The notes: generated by a model not told the origin, from the letters alone. Positions 8,229 through 17,125 are shown, counted from the stretch's first letter. The stretch: 64,000 nt of DNA from an uncultured Lachnospiraceae bacterium (GCA_910579225.1 CAJTTI010000004.1:62001-126000), one strand, 5' to 3'. Program-made: numbers and translations.

Positions 8229-8990
8229 ATGAAGATCAATCGAACCGTACAGCGAACCATACAGATACTTTCTTACACTGCCGCACATCCGGACGGCGTA
8301 TCTCTGGATGAACTGTGTGAACATTTCTCCCTTCCCCGGACCAGTGCCTATGATATCCTGGTTACACTTGTACAGGAGGGGATGCTCTCCATAAAACCGG
8401 GACCAAAACAGCTCTACCAGATCGGCATCTTCGCTTATCGGATCGGCATGTCTTATCCGGATGCCAGCGACACGCTGAAGCTGATCTCCTCTGAACTTAC
8501 GGAACTGGCAAAAGTATCTGACCGGACTGCGTTCTTTGGAAAGCTCTCCGGAAGGGAAGTCCTCTATATTCTGAAAGAAGTGCCGGAAAATCCCATCATC
8601 ACCACTGCCACCATAGGCAGTACCGCGCCCTTGTACTGTACTTCCCTGGGCAAGACCCTGTTGGCCTTTCTGCCACAGGAACAGACAAACGCACTCCTCT
8701 CCGGAATCAAGATGCAGCCCCGTACCCGATATACATTGAAAAGCCCGGAAGAGCTCTCCCGGGACCTTGATCAAATCCGCTTGCGCGGGTATGCACTGGA
8801 TTTCCGTGAATATGAAGAACATATGGTCTGTGCCAGTGCGCCCATCTACCAGAGAAACGGATGTCTGGAAGGCGCCGTCAGCATCTCCGGCTTTTACCGC
8901 CCCGAGGACGACTATGAAGCAATCGGTCATCTCGTCCGCCAAAAGGCAGCAGAGATCTCGAGGCTCCTGGGATACCAGGGCGATGCATAG
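8229..8990 (+). CDS. IclR-family transcriptional regulator
   Basis: A 253-residue regulator. Residues 1-65 are the winged helix (NRTVQRTIQILSYTA, then DELCEHFSLPRTSAYDILVTL); residues 80-250 are the IclR effector domain (TIGSTAPLYCTSLGKTLLAFLP and LRGYALDFREYEEHMVCASAPI). SD is GGAAGGAG before the ATG. It has its own terminator-separated unit between the phosphotriesterase operon and the uxaA operon, and could act on either; IclR proteins such as KdgR often control sugar-acid catabolism. The cognate ligand is unknown. Confidence 0.92.
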   Translation: MKINRTVQRTIQILSYTAAHPDGVSLDELCEHFSLPRTSAYDILVTLVQEGMLSIKPGPKQLYQIGIFAYRIGMSYPDASDTLKLISSELTELAKVSDRTAFFGKLSGREVLYILKEVPENPIITTATIGSTAPLYCTSLGKTLLAFLPQEQTNALLSGIKMQPRTRYTLKSPEELSRDLDQIRLRGYALDFREYEEHMVCASAPIYQRNGCLEGAVSISGFYRPEDDYEAIGHLVRQKAAEISRLLGYQGDA

Positions 8991-9104
8991 ATAGCTGATA
9001 GCTAATCGCTGCCTGTTTGAAATTCATATCAAAAGTTTAAGCACCTTTGTTTGTTCTACTTAATAAAGGCGTTGCAGCAATTTCTTTTAAACGCCCTACA
9101 TTTT

Positions 9105-9755
9105 TCATTCCGTATCATCAGCCGCCACCGTATGATTCGCATATGTGTCCCAGGTGGGCTCATAGCTTGCATCTGCCTGGTTTCCCCACATATCCCAGCC
9201 TTTTCTCACCCCTCTTGCGAAAAGTTCAATGCGGGGTCCCTGGCTGCAGGCTTCAATAATCGGAATAATTTCATCCGGCTTGCGACTGTGTTCTCTTTTG
9301 ATGCTCCTGATTAAATTAACCTGCGAACGCGCCGGCTGCAACGTCCGGTTCGGAGAACTTTTTTTCTTAATTCCAAAAAGCAGAAGTTCTGTAACATTTC
9401 GGAAATAAAAACCAACCCCTCTGCCGTCTGGTCCTCCATCTTTTCTTACCTTTTCCCAGACAATATTTGCTTTGTAGTCAAATCCCCATGCATCCATTAC
9501 AGCCAGCCCATCAGGAAGCAGCGCATTGGGAACCCATAAATATAACTGCGCTTTATCATCTGCAATACCTTCAACCGGTAATTTTTTTATTTCATTAATC
9601 GTCATCGTTTCATATCGTGTAAGCCTTTTATGCTCAGGCGCCACTTTACCTGTTCTGTTTTGAAACTGCCATGGCGGATCAGCATAAATCGTATTATATC
9701 TCTTCCCTTTGGTAAATATCTGTAAATTTTCTATCGTACTCGCCAAGTCTGCCAT
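9105..9755 (-). CDS. MT-A70-family adenine-N6 DNA methyltransferase
   Basis: A 216-residue methylase with the DPPW catalytic motif at residues 26-29 (IYADPPWQF) and the MT-A70 segments LYLWVPNALLPDGL, WGFDYKANIVWEK and KPDEIIPIIEACSQGPRIELFA. It should methylate adenine N6 in DNA and protect against the adjacent restriction enzyme. The only possible ATG (9755) lies inside the endonuclease gene, giving a 62-base overlap; an in-frame stop lies upstream. The SD GGAAGG is very close to the start, so translation probably depends on coupling with the endonuclease gene. It is third in the order XRE, endonuclease, methylase. Confidence 0.92.
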   Translation of the reverse strand: MADLASTIENLQIFTKGKRYNTIYADPPWQFQNRTGKVAPEHKRLTRYETMTINEIKKLPVEGIADDKAQLYLWVPNALLPDGLAVMDAWGFDYKANIVWEKVRKDGGPDGRGVGFYFRNVTELLLFGIKKKSSPNRTLQPARSQVNLIRSIKREHSRKPDEIIPIIEACSQGPRIELFARGVRKGWDMWGNQADASYEPTWDTYANHTVAADDTE

Positions 9756-10449
9756 ATCCTTCCACGCATTCCTTTCTTATTCCGATTGCCAAAATAGGAC
9801 ACCCACCATTACGGCGTGAATCCAGTCTGTAAGTCAATTTTCCCATCCATGTCGTACTTGCCCCATATTTTTTCATCAGAGCCTGACCATTGTCATCTTT
9901 TTCCCGTTTAAATATATCGTTTAGTTCCTCTGACCTTGTAACAATAACCCCCACATCAATCAGACCACAGTCAAAATAAGTTCTCATTGCCAGTAGATCT
10001 CTGTCAAATGTCTGGTCTTTGCTGTTCCATTCCAGATCAAATGCAACTCTGTTTTTCAAAAAATCAATATTATGTCCGTCAATGTAGCCTTTAATTGTCT
10101 CTGTTTCATAGGGCTCATCCGCAAAGCGTCCTCTTCTTTGGGCTGTCTGCCTTGGATATTTTTTTACAATCAAGTCGCCACTGATTCTTATCTCTCTCCA
10201 TCCCAGGGGATACAAAACATCATCAAATTTCTTCGGGATAGGAGATTCATTGCCTCCTGCTTTTTTGATATCTGATAATGTAAGCCGCAGACGCCTGAGA
10301 CATTCCTGCAATTCTCTCCATTCCGGCGAAAACGCATCATGAAGTATTTCCAAAGCATGTCCATAATTATGAAATTCAAATTTATCTATAATCTCTCTGT
10401 CAATATATTTTTCCAGCCCCAACTTGTCCTCCTGATCCCCTTTATTCAT
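9694..10449 (-). CDS. BglII-family type II restriction endonuclease
   Basis: A 251-residue endonuclease. The N-terminal stretch FEFHNYGHALEILHDAF then SPEWRELQECL resembles the start of R.BglII (YNHADEIL...WKEIEETL). The core NIDFLKNRVAFDLEWNSKD places Asp129, Asp138 and Glu140 at the same spacing as Asp84, Glu93 and Gln95 of BglII by an ungapped hand alignment. The start is ATG 10449, overlapping the XRE stop by 8 bases (ATGAATAA), rather than ATG 10473. BglII relatives cut sites with a GATC core; the adenine methylase partner agrees with that, but specificity is inferred. Confidence 0.85.
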   Translation of the reverse strand: MNKGDQEDKLGLEKYIDREIIDKFEFHNYGHALEILHDAFSPEWRELQECLRRLRLTLSDIKKAGGNESPIPKKFDDVLYPLGWREIRISGDLIVKKYPRQTAQRRGRFADEPYETETIKGYIDGHNIDFLKNRVAFDLEWNSKDQTFDRDLLAMRTYFDCGLIDVGVIVTRSEELNDIFKREKDDNGQALMKKYGASTTWMGKLTYRLDSRRNGGCPILAIGIRKECVEGYGRLGEYDRKFTDIYQREEI

Positions 10450-10648
10450 CTGGTACAATTTCCATGATATCATTCATCGTACATCCCAGTTCAACACATA
10501 TTCTCGTAAGAATTTCAACACGGACATCTTCATTTCTCCCCAATTTTGCCATTGCATTTGTACTGATCCTTGCTTTCTCACAAAGCTGCGTTTTAGTCAT
10601 TTTTTTATCAATAAGCAGCTTCCAGAGTTTGCTATAGCTGACAGTCAT
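10442..10648 (-). CDS. XRE-family controller protein of the RM cassette
   Basis: A 68-residue Cro/CI-type helix-turn-helix protein (KLWKLLIDKKMTKTQLCEKA, ISTNAMAKLGRNEDVRVEIL, then TRICVELGCTMNDIMEIV). It is first in the restriction-modification transcript and its stop overlaps the endonuclease start. Small XRE proteins in this position act as C proteins that delay or limit restriction. An inverted repeat overlapping the -35 element upstream is the likely binding site. SD GGAGGGAG precedes the ATG. Confidence 0.9.
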   Translation of the reverse strand: MTVSYSKLWKLLIDKKMTKTQLCEKARISTNAMAKLGRNEDVRVEILTRICVELGCTMNDIMEIVPDE

Positions 10649-10686
10649 ATGGAATCTCCCTCCATCCCGTTCCTTATATCGTATAT

Positions 10687-10745
10687 ACTATATCACAGTA
10701 TACTCCCAGATTTCAAGATATTCTTGAAAACCTCAAGTGTTTTGA
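10687..10745 (-). promoter_or_regulatory. RM cassette promoter with controller operators
   Basis: On the minus strand TTGAAA (10711-10716), an 18-base spacer and TATAGT (10687-10692) form a good promoter. The -35 lies inside TTTCAAGATATTCTTGAAA (10711-10729), two perfect 8-base arms around TAT. A weaker related repeat, TCAAGTGTTTTGA (10733-10745), follows on the promoter-distal side. A tandem pair of sites is typical of C-protein control. Confidence 0.65.
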
Positions 10746-10772
10746 AGTAAGCCGAAAAGCTTTCTCCGGATA

Positions 10773-10810
10773 CAAAAGAAGAGCCCTACCTTTTCAAAAG
10801 ATTGGACTCT
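10773..10810 (-). terminator. Terminator of the uxaA operon
   Basis: On the minus strand AGAGTCC and GGGCTCT form a stem, with an inner CTTTT/AAAAG helix, followed by TCTTTTG. It lies 36 bases after the uxaA stop. Confidence 0.6.
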
Positions 10811-10845
10811 CTATTATATATCTTGTGAATATTTCGACTGAACTT

Positions 10846-12324
10846 CTACAGCACTACCCCATCTTTAAAGATCGAGATTTCCCGATATCCCATCTCTTCG
10901 GTCCGGGTCTTTTGTCCGCCCGCCACTTTGATTACCAGGTCGAGAAGTCTCCCCGCTGCGTCCTCAATGGATTCTCCGTCTGCCACCGGACCGGCGTCAA
11001 AATCAATCCAGCCTTTCTTCTTCTCCGCCAACTGACTGTTGGTTGCAATCTTCAGAGTTGGCGCCGGGGCTCCAAAAGGCGTTCCCCGTCCTGTTGTAAA
11101 CAGAACCATATGCGCTCCTGCTGCCGTCATGGCAGTTGCCGACACCAGATCGTTCCCGGGGCCATAAAGCATATTCAATCCCTTCGTCACCACCTGGTCC
11201 CCATAACCGATCACATCCATGATGGGCGCCGTGCCGCCTTTTTGCACGCAGCCGCAGGATTTGTCCTCCAGTGTGGTGATACCGCCCTGACGGTTGCCGG
11301 GACTCGGATTGTCATAAACCACTTCATGATGGCTGATAAAATAATTTTTAAAACCGTTGATCATATCCACAGCCTTTTCAAAGACCGCCTCACTGGCGCA
11401 CCGGTTCATGAGAAATCCTTCTGCCCCGAACATCTCCGGCACCTCAGTCAGAACCGTGGACCCCCCTCTGGCACTGATCATATCGCTGAATCTGCCAACT
11501 GTCGGATTGGCCGTAATGCCGGACAGTCCGTCAGAACCGCCGCATTTCATGCCGATGACCAGTTCGCTGACCGGAATTGGTTCCCTCACAAAAGAAGAAG
11601 CATAGGAAGCACATAATTTCAGCAGACGTTCCGCTTCGGCAAACTCATCCTCCACCTCCTGACAGGTGAGGAATTTCACCCGGTCTGCGTCATAATCACC
11701 CAGCTCTTCCAGGAACTGTTCATGGGTCAGATTCTCACAGCCAAGCCCTACTACCAGAACAGCTCCTGCATTGGGATGGCGCACCAGTGAAGCCAAGAGT
11801 TTTCTGGTCTGTGCGTGATCATGGCCGGTCTGACTGCAGCCGAAAGGATGAGGGAATGTATAAAGACCGTCAATAGTCCCCTGCACCAGAGACTGATTAT
11901 CCCTGACAATCTTTTTCGCCACATCATTCACGCATCCCACCGTTGGGATCACCCAGATTTCGTTGCGGATCGCTGCACGGCCGTCTCTTCGCCGGTATCC
12001 CTGAAAGGTCTCCGGCTCCACCGGCTTTGGATAATGAAGCTCCGGTTCATACCGGTACTCCATCTCTCCCTCCAGATTGGTGACCATATTGTGCGTATGC
12101 ACCCAGCTTCCCGCCTCCACCTCTCTGGTAACATGACCTATTGGAAATCCATATTTGATGACATGATCTCCATTTTTAATGGAAGTAACCGCAACCTTAT
12201 GTCCCTGAGGAATCTCCTCCTGAGCCTCCACAATCCGGCCGCCTGCCTCAATCTGTTCTCCCTTTGCAATCGGATGAAGTGCCACCGCCACATTGTCAAC
12301 TGCTGTGATCTGAATTGTCTTCAT
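10846..12324 (-). CDS. uxaA: Altronate dehydratase
   Basis: A 492-residue protein matching full-length UxaA: an N-terminal SAF-type domain (residues 1-90, HPIAKGEQIEAGG, SWVHTHNM) followed by the large UxaA domain (GYRRRDGRAAIRNEIWVIPT; ALVVGLGCEN-like AVLVVGLGCENL; GMKCGGSDGLSGITANPTVG; TTGRGTPFG). It dehydrates D-altronate to 2-keto-3-deoxy-D-gluconate, an iron-dependent reaction. It begins 5 bases after the uxaB stop with little SD of its own, so translation is probably coupled. The KDG it makes would feed the kinase and aldolase at 20685-22475. Confidence 0.95.
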   Translation of the reverse strand: MKTIQITAVDNVAVALHPIAKGEQIEAGGRIVEAQEEIPQGHKVAVTSIKNGDHVIKYGFPIGHVTREVEAGSWVHTHNMVTNLEGEMEYRYEPELHYPKPVEPETFQGYRRRDGRAAIRNEIWVIPTVGCVNDVAKKIVRDNQSLVQGTIDGLYTFPHPFGCSQTGHDHAQTRKLLASLVRHPNAGAVLVVGLGCENLTHEQFLEELGDYDADRVKFLTCQEVEDEFAEAERLLKLCASYASSFVREPIPVSELVIGMKCGGSDGLSGITANPTVGRFSDMISARGGSTVLTEVPEMFGAEGFLMNRCASEAVFEKAVDMINGFKNYFISHHEVVYDNPSPGNRQGGITTLEDKSCGCVQKGGTAPIMDVIGYGDQVVTKGLNMLYGPGNDLVSATAMTAAGAHMVLFTTGRGTPFGAPAPTLKIATNSQLAEKKKGWIDFDAGPVADGESIEDAAGRLLDLVIKVAGGQKTRTEEMGYREISIFKDGVVL

Positions 12325-12329
12325 AAGCT

Positions 12330-13829
12330 TTACAGGCAGCTCTGGTATGCTGCTCTTGCTCCTTCCGTCCGTATCTTCTTCAGGCCGGCGATTACTGCAG
12401 CTTCCAGTCCATCAATGGCCGTCAGATCCTGATCCCACATACGGGTGTCTGTCAGCACCGCATGAACCAGCGCTCCCTCGCTGTCTCCCTTATGGGACTC
12501 ATAAAACTCCAGCACCCAGCGGTCATCGCTGACCGTATACTCATTGCCTGCCGGGCGTCTGCAGACCAGCCCTGCATCCGTAAGCCCCTGAATGTCGTTG
12601 CTGTAAAATGCAATATATGCAGCCAGAGACATGGTCAGGCAGGCCGGAAGCTCTTTCCTTTCCTCGATATATCCCAGGAAGGACGGCATATTGCGGGCCT
12701 TCCATTTTGAAGTGGAATTCAGAGAAATGCTCATAAGTTCATGGTTCACAAAAGGATTATTAAAACGGTCCTCTACGGCAGCAGCAAACTGCATCAGGTC
12801 ATTCTTATCAAGCGGAAGTGTAGGAATCACCTCTTCATAGAGCATCTTGTTCATGAAACCTTTCATCACTTCATCATTCATGCAGTCACGTACAATATTC
12901 TCTCCTGCCAGATAGGCCCCCAGCACAAACCCGGTATGTGCACCGTTTAAGATCCGGACTTTCCGCTTTTTATACGGACTCATATCCGGTGTTACAAATA
13001 CTTTGTCCTCAAGTCCTGCTTTCCGGAACGGAAGCACATCATTCAGCTTTTCATCCCCCTCGATGACCCACACGCCAAATACTTCTCCTACATCCAGGAG
13101 CGGATCTTCATAGCCATGTTTTGTTTCCAACTCTGCCACTTCCCTGGGATCACGGATTCTTCCCGGCACAATCCGGTCTACCAGCGAACCGCAGAAGGTA
13201 CATTCTTCATTGACATAAGTGCAAAAGTCGTTCTCCAGGCCCCACTGATCAATATACTGGTTCACACATTTCAGCAGCTCTTTTCCGTTGTTGTCAATAA
13301 GTTCACAGGCAAGCATAATAATACCTGGTTTTCCCGCCTGGTAACGATGATAGAGCACCTGGGTCAGTTTTGCAGGGAAGCTGGCCGGAGGAAGGTCATC
13401 TTTCTTGCAGGATGGATCATAGACAATACCTGCCTCCGTCGTATTGGATACAATGATCTCCAGATCATCGCTGGCCGCCACCTCCATCATGGCCTTATAA
13501 TCATCTGCTTCATATGGATTCAGACAGCGGCTGACGCTGGAGATTACCCTCCTGTCATCCACCTTCTGTCCTTTTTCACTGCCCCTCAGGTACAGTGTGT
13601 AGAGCCCTTCCTGATCGTTGATCATCTCTGCAAGGCCACCGCCGATGGGCTGAACCAGCACACATTTTCCGTTCCAGTCCGCCTTCTCATTGGCCAGATC
13701 AAACCAGTAGTCTACAAACGCGCGGAGGAAATTGCCTTCGCCGAACTGAAGAACTTTTTCAGGTGCTTTTTTCAGTATGTAACCTTTATATCCTGACTTT
13801 TCCAGGACATCATAATTTAAACGTTCCAT
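12330..13829 (-). CDS. uxaB: Tagaturonate reductase
   Basis: A 499-residue member of the polyol/mannitol dehydrogenase family, UxaB type. The Rossmann entry is VLQFGEGNFLRAFVDYW; RILNGAHTGFVLGAYLAG is the family's catalytic region. The start is ATG 13829 with SD GGAGAGGA; a GTG-type start at 13871 would overlap the upstream gene and has no SD. It reduces D-tagaturonate to D-altronate with NADH. Gene order uxaB-uxaA agrees. No uronate isomerase (uxaC) is present in the window, so tagaturonate probably arises from another source here. Confidence 0.94.
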   Translation of the reverse strand: MERLNYDVLEKSGYKGYILKKAPEKVLQFGEGNFLRAFVDYWFDLANEKADWNGKCVLVQPIGGGLAEMINDQEGLYTLYLRGSEKGQKVDDRRVISSVSRCLNPYEADDYKAMMEVAASDDLEIIVSNTTEAGIVYDPSCKKDDLPPASFPAKLTQVLYHRYQAGKPGIIMLACELIDNNGKELLKCVNQYIDQWGLENDFCTYVNEECTFCGSLVDRIVPGRIRDPREVAELETKHGYEDPLLDVGEVFGVWVIEGDEKLNDVLPFRKAGLEDKVFVTPDMSPYKKRKVRILNGAHTGFVLGAYLAGENIVRDCMNDEVMKGFMNKMLYEEVIPTLPLDKNDLMQFAAAVEDRFNNPFVNHELMSISLNSTSKWKARNMPSFLGYIEERKELPACLTMSLAAYIAFYSNDIQGLTDAGLVCRRPAGNEYTVSDDRWVLEFYESHKGDSEGALVHAVLTDTRMWDQDLTAIDGLEAAVIAGLKKIRTEGARAAYQSCL

Positions 13830-13864
13830 GATATTGTCCTCTCCGTTTTTATTCTGCTTCTTTG

Positions 13865-15148
13865 TCACCACAGATTTCCATTGTCATCAAAGGGCAGGTA
13901 CGCAGGCTCCGACTCTATTGTCAGATTCGGGTTTGCTTCTGCCTCCTCCAGATATGATTCTGACAGCATAATATGCTCCAGATGGAGACTGTTGGGAATC
14001 CGTACCACCTTTGGATGATGCTTATCAATCTCATTGCAGCTCTTAATGCATACCTGTATGGCCTCCTTATCGCTTTCCATCACAATGGGGATTCGCACGC
14101 CTCCAAGGACCGTACAGGTGATCGCGTTGGGATACATGGATGCCAGATCCAGCTGATCGAACACACGTTTTGTTGTGGCGCTGGAATATCCCAGTCCGAT
14201 TCCGTTACCATGAGTCTCCGGGCTCAGGTCCAGAACCACCACCCGCTGAGCATCAATCCCCCCGGTGGCATAAGGCGTACAGAATGTACCGGTAATATTA
14301 GGATCCATTCCGTCTCCACTGAAATTTTTCCCAATCTGATCCACGATCAACACATCACAGGAATCCACCAGAATCCGCGGCATATAGCTGAAAGCCTCTT
14401 TCAAAAGATCCGGCTCCAGTGCTTCGATCTCCTCCGCTGCCACTGCTGTTATCCTGCAAGTTTCATCAAATGCATTTTCAATCGTGGGCACTGCAAACAA
14501 AATGGGGGCATTTTTGATGATACATTTCCCGAACAGCGGTACATTTTTCGCCATATTTTTAAACCCGGCCTCATGACACACTTCTGCGCCGTACTGCTTG
14601 CCGAGACCAATGGCCATCATCTTCATCATCCCGCTCTCATAGGGTCCTCGAAACGCCGTATGCGGTTTGATTCTGCAACCCAGGATAATGCCGTCCGCTT
14701 CTGCGGCATTTTTGTCAATATAGACATCTCCGCTTTCTTCATTGACGCCGATCTTCTTCACTTCCATAGAAGAGATAATTGGACATCCAACATACGCTTC
14801 TGTGATCCCATATCCTTCCAGAATTGCTTTCTGGCCTTCTGCCGTCGCTCCTCCATGGCTTCCCATGGCAGGGACAATAAACGGAAACGCACCTCTTGAC
14901 TTGACAAAGTCCGCAATACATTTCGTAGTCAGCGCCACATTGGCAATTCCACGGGAGCCTGCCGTAATCGCAACCCGCATCCCCGGTTGTACACGGGAGG
15001 CGAATTTCTCTTCGCTCAGCAGATCCTTTATCAACCCCGGAATCGCATCTGCTTCAATTCTGGGCCGTGGAAATGTCTGCCTTACCTGAAACATCTTAGG
15101 AACATACGTGTCTTTCACCATATCGGCCACAAATGGTCTCTCTCTCAT
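13865..15148 (-). CDS. LarA-like (DUF2088) racemase/epimerase family protein
   Basis: A 427-residue protein with the lactate-racemase N-terminal domain. Recognisable family segments are VAITAGSRGIANV, FIVPAMGSHGGATAEGQ (first catalytic-type His), GCRIKPHTAFRGPYESGMMKM (second His) and LVDQIGKNFSGDGMDPNITG. LarA relatives use a nickel pincer cofactor to racemise or epimerise the C2 of 2-hydroxy acids; several act on acids other than lactate. No larB/C/E cofactor genes are in the window. Its place between the TRAP transporter and uxaB suggests C2 epimerisation of a sugar acid; that is inference. Confidence 0.82.
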   Translation of the reverse strand: MRERPFVADMVKDTYVPKMFQVRQTFPRPRIEADAIPGLIKDLLSEEKFASRVQPGMRVAITAGSRGIANVALTTKCIADFVKSRGAFPFIVPAMGSHGGATAEGQKAILEGYGITEAYVGCPIISSMEVKKIGVNEESGDVYIDKNAAEADGIILGCRIKPHTAFRGPYESGMMKMMAIGLGKQYGAEVCHEAGFKNMAKNVPLFGKCIIKNAPILFAVPTIENAFDETCRITAVAAEEIEALEPDLLKEAFSYMPRILVDSCDVLIVDQIGKNFSGDGMDPNITGTFCTPYATGGIDAQRVVVLDLSPETHGNGIGLGYSSATTKRVFDQLDLASMYPNAITCTVLGGVRIPIVMESDKEAIQVCIKSCNEIDKHHPKVVRIPNSLHLEHIMLSESYLEEAEANPNLTIESEPAYLPFDDNGNLW

Positions 15149-15176
15149 GATACACTATCCTTTCTTTCACAAACTG

Positions 15177-16463
15177 TCAGTACACCAGATCCACCAGGAA
15201 CGTGGTGAGCGGCGGACAATAAGTAAGTACCAGCATATCGATAGTAAACAGAATATAAAACGGAATTGCTTCCCTGATAAATTCCTTTGTCCGGCACCCG
15301 GTCACACCACAGGTGACAAACATCAGCGTGCCCATAGGCGGTGTAAAGGCTCCAATCGTACAGTTGAAGATATATACCATTGCAAAATGAATCGGATCGA
15401 TGCCAAAAGCAACTGCAACCGGATGAAGCAGCGGAGCCAGCACGATCATGGAAGCATTTCCTTCAATAAACATACCTACAATAATCAGGAAAATATTGCA
15501 AATGATCAGGAATATGAATTTGTTGGAGATGGCAGAGGTCATCCATGCTGCCAACGTCTGCGGGATCTGCTCCTTGGTCAGTATCCAGGAGAAGCAGGAC
15601 GCCGCCGCAACAATCAGCATAATAGAAGAGGTCGTTGTAACAGTCTCCTTACAACCTTTAAAGAAATCCGACAGTTTCATCTCATGGTACAGAATTCCCA
15701 AAAGCAGAGAATATACAATCGCAATGGTTCCGGCCTCTGTAGCGGTAAAGATACCAATCCGAACACCACCGATTATAATAATCGGGAGCAACATGGGAAG
15801 AATTGCCGGCTTAATTGCCGTCCATTTCTCCGATACCGGAATTTTCGTTGTACGGTGGGGCAGATATCCGCGTTTTTTTGACAGGAAATGTGTGAAAATC
15901 ATAAGCGTAATGCTTAATACCAGTCCCGGTCCGATACCTGCTACAAACAGTTTTCCTACAGAAATATTAGTGATACATGCATAAATGATCAGTCCGGTCC
16001 CGGGTGGAATCAATGGCACCACCATGCCGGAGGCAGCCGTGATCACTGTGGAAAAAGGTTTGGAATATCCTTCTGCTTCCATAGACGGAACCAGCATCTT
16101 ACATTCCATGGCAGCATCAGCCAGAGAGGAACCGGACAGGCCGCCCATCAGCGTGGAAAGAAGGATATTGACCTGCGCCAGACCGCCCGGCATACGGGAA
16201 GTCAGTACATTACAGCACTCCATAATCCTGCGGGTAACCCCTGTATAGTTCATGAATACTCCCGCCATAACGAAGAAAGGAATCGCCAGAAGAGACAACC
16301 CCTGAGCGCCTGCCAATGTCTGCTGTGCAAATACTGTCGCATTGATTGTGGGATTGCCGAGAAAATAAATAGCAGACGCTGAAAGTACGGAGATAAATAC
16401 CGGCACTTTCAGGAATAAAAGTACCAACAGCGCAATGGCTGCAACTATAATCATGGAATTCAT
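15177..16463 (-). CDS. dctM: TRAP transporter large permease (DctM)
   Basis: A 428-residue hydrophobic protein with about 12 membrane spans and family motifs (GGLSGSSLADAAMECKMLVP; PLIPPGTGLIIYA; FTPPMGTLMFVTCGV). It is the ion-coupled membrane subunit of a tripartite transporter. It overlaps the small-permease gene by 4 bases. Together with dctQ and dctP it imports an organic acid, here presumably an aldonate or uronate feeding UxaB/UxaA. Confidence 0.95.
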   Translation of the reverse strand: MNSMIIVAAIALLVLLFLKVPVFISVLSASAIYFLGNPTINATVFAQQTLAGAQGLSLLAIPFFVMAGVFMNYTGVTRRIMECCNVLTSRMPGGLAQVNILLSTLMGGLSGSSLADAAMECKMLVPSMEAEGYSKPFSTVITAASGMVVPLIPPGTGLIIYACITNISVGKLFVAGIGPGLVLSITLMIFTHFLSKKRGYLPHRTTKIPVSEKWTAIKPAILPMLLPIIIIGGVRIGIFTATEAGTIAIVYSLLLGILYHEMKLSDFFKGCKETVTTTSSIMLIVAAASCFSWILTKEQIPQTLAAWMTSAISNKFIFLIICNIFLIIVGMFIEGNASMIVLAPLLHPVAVAFGIDPIHFAMVYIFNCTIGAFTPPMGTLMFVTCGVTGCRTKEFIREAIPFYILFTIDMLVLTYCPPLTTFLVDLVY

Positions 16464-16993
16464 TCTTTTTCTCTCGCCTCCTTAAATTCTTCTTCTGAGA
16501 TCGCCTCAATGACTTCCTTTTCCGAATAATGGAAGAAATTAACCAGAATATAGTTAAAGATCTGCCATACACAGGATACAGGCGCCACACAGTAGATCAT
16601 AATATAAGAAAGATGAAGAACTGCCGTCGTTCTTCCGGTAGATGCAAACACATTGATATATGCAATGCAGTTTTTAGCCAGGAAGAAGAGCGTCACAATT
16701 GAAACAATTAATATAAATACATCCAGAATCTTGCGGATCACTGCCGGGAACATCTCATAAAAAATCTCAATAGCCGCGTGATTTGCCGTACGGAAAGCCG
16801 CCCCCGCCGCACCAAAGATCACCCAGATGATCAAAGCTGCCTGCACCTCTTCAATCCATCCAAATGGACGTCCGACCAGATATCTGGCAATTACTCCGGA
16901 GAACGTCAGTCCCACCAGCAGAACCATTGCCGCAGATGCGATTACCACATCCAGATTCAGAAGCATGACCTTCCAGTTCATTTTTTTATCCAT
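16460..16993 (-). CDS. dctQ: TRAP transporter small permease (DctQ)
   Basis: A 177-residue four-span membrane protein (VVIASAAMVLLVGLTFSGVI; RYLVGRPFGWIEEVQAALII; ILDVFILIVSIVTLFFLA). The start is ATG 16993, with GGAGGTATAT before it; the upstream ATG 17005 contains that SD. The C-terminus is charged (EKEVIEAISEEEFKEAREKE). It pairs with DctM, which overlaps its stop. Confidence 0.93.
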   Translation of the reverse strand: MDKKMNWKVMLLNLDVVIASAAMVLLVGLTFSGVIARYLVGRPFGWIEEVQAALIIWVIFGAAGAAFRTANHAAIEIFYEMFPAVIRKILDVFILIVSIVTLFFLAKNCIAYINVFASTGRTTAVLHLSYIMIYCVAPVSCVWQIFNYILVNFFHYSEKEVIEAISEEEFKEAREKE

Positions 16994-17066
16994 ATATACC
17001 TCCATAACTTTAACCGCTTTTAATGCCTGTCAGAATACGCAAATAAAAATCTGCCCGGTCAGCAAA

Positions 17067-17091
17067 GGGCAGAAGGACAAGCCTTCTGCCC
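17067..17091 (-). promoter_or_regulatory. Intra-operon hairpin between dctP and dctQ
   Basis: GGGCAGAAGG, a five-base loop and CCTTCTGCCC form a perfect 10-bp stem 35 bases after the dctP stop. Its minus-strand 3' side has no immediate U tract, so it is more likely an mRNA-stabilising or partial-termination element favouring the abundant binding protein. Confidence 0.6.
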
Positions 17092-17125
17092 CCATGGCAA
17101 TCACAACCCGATCAGGCTATTTCGC

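Noticed and set aside
13116..13796. Long open frame (226 codons) on the plus strand opposite uxaB
   Set aside because: It lies wholly antisense to a well-supported enzyme gene, has no SD and no family resemblance; many similar shadows exist opposite other genes.
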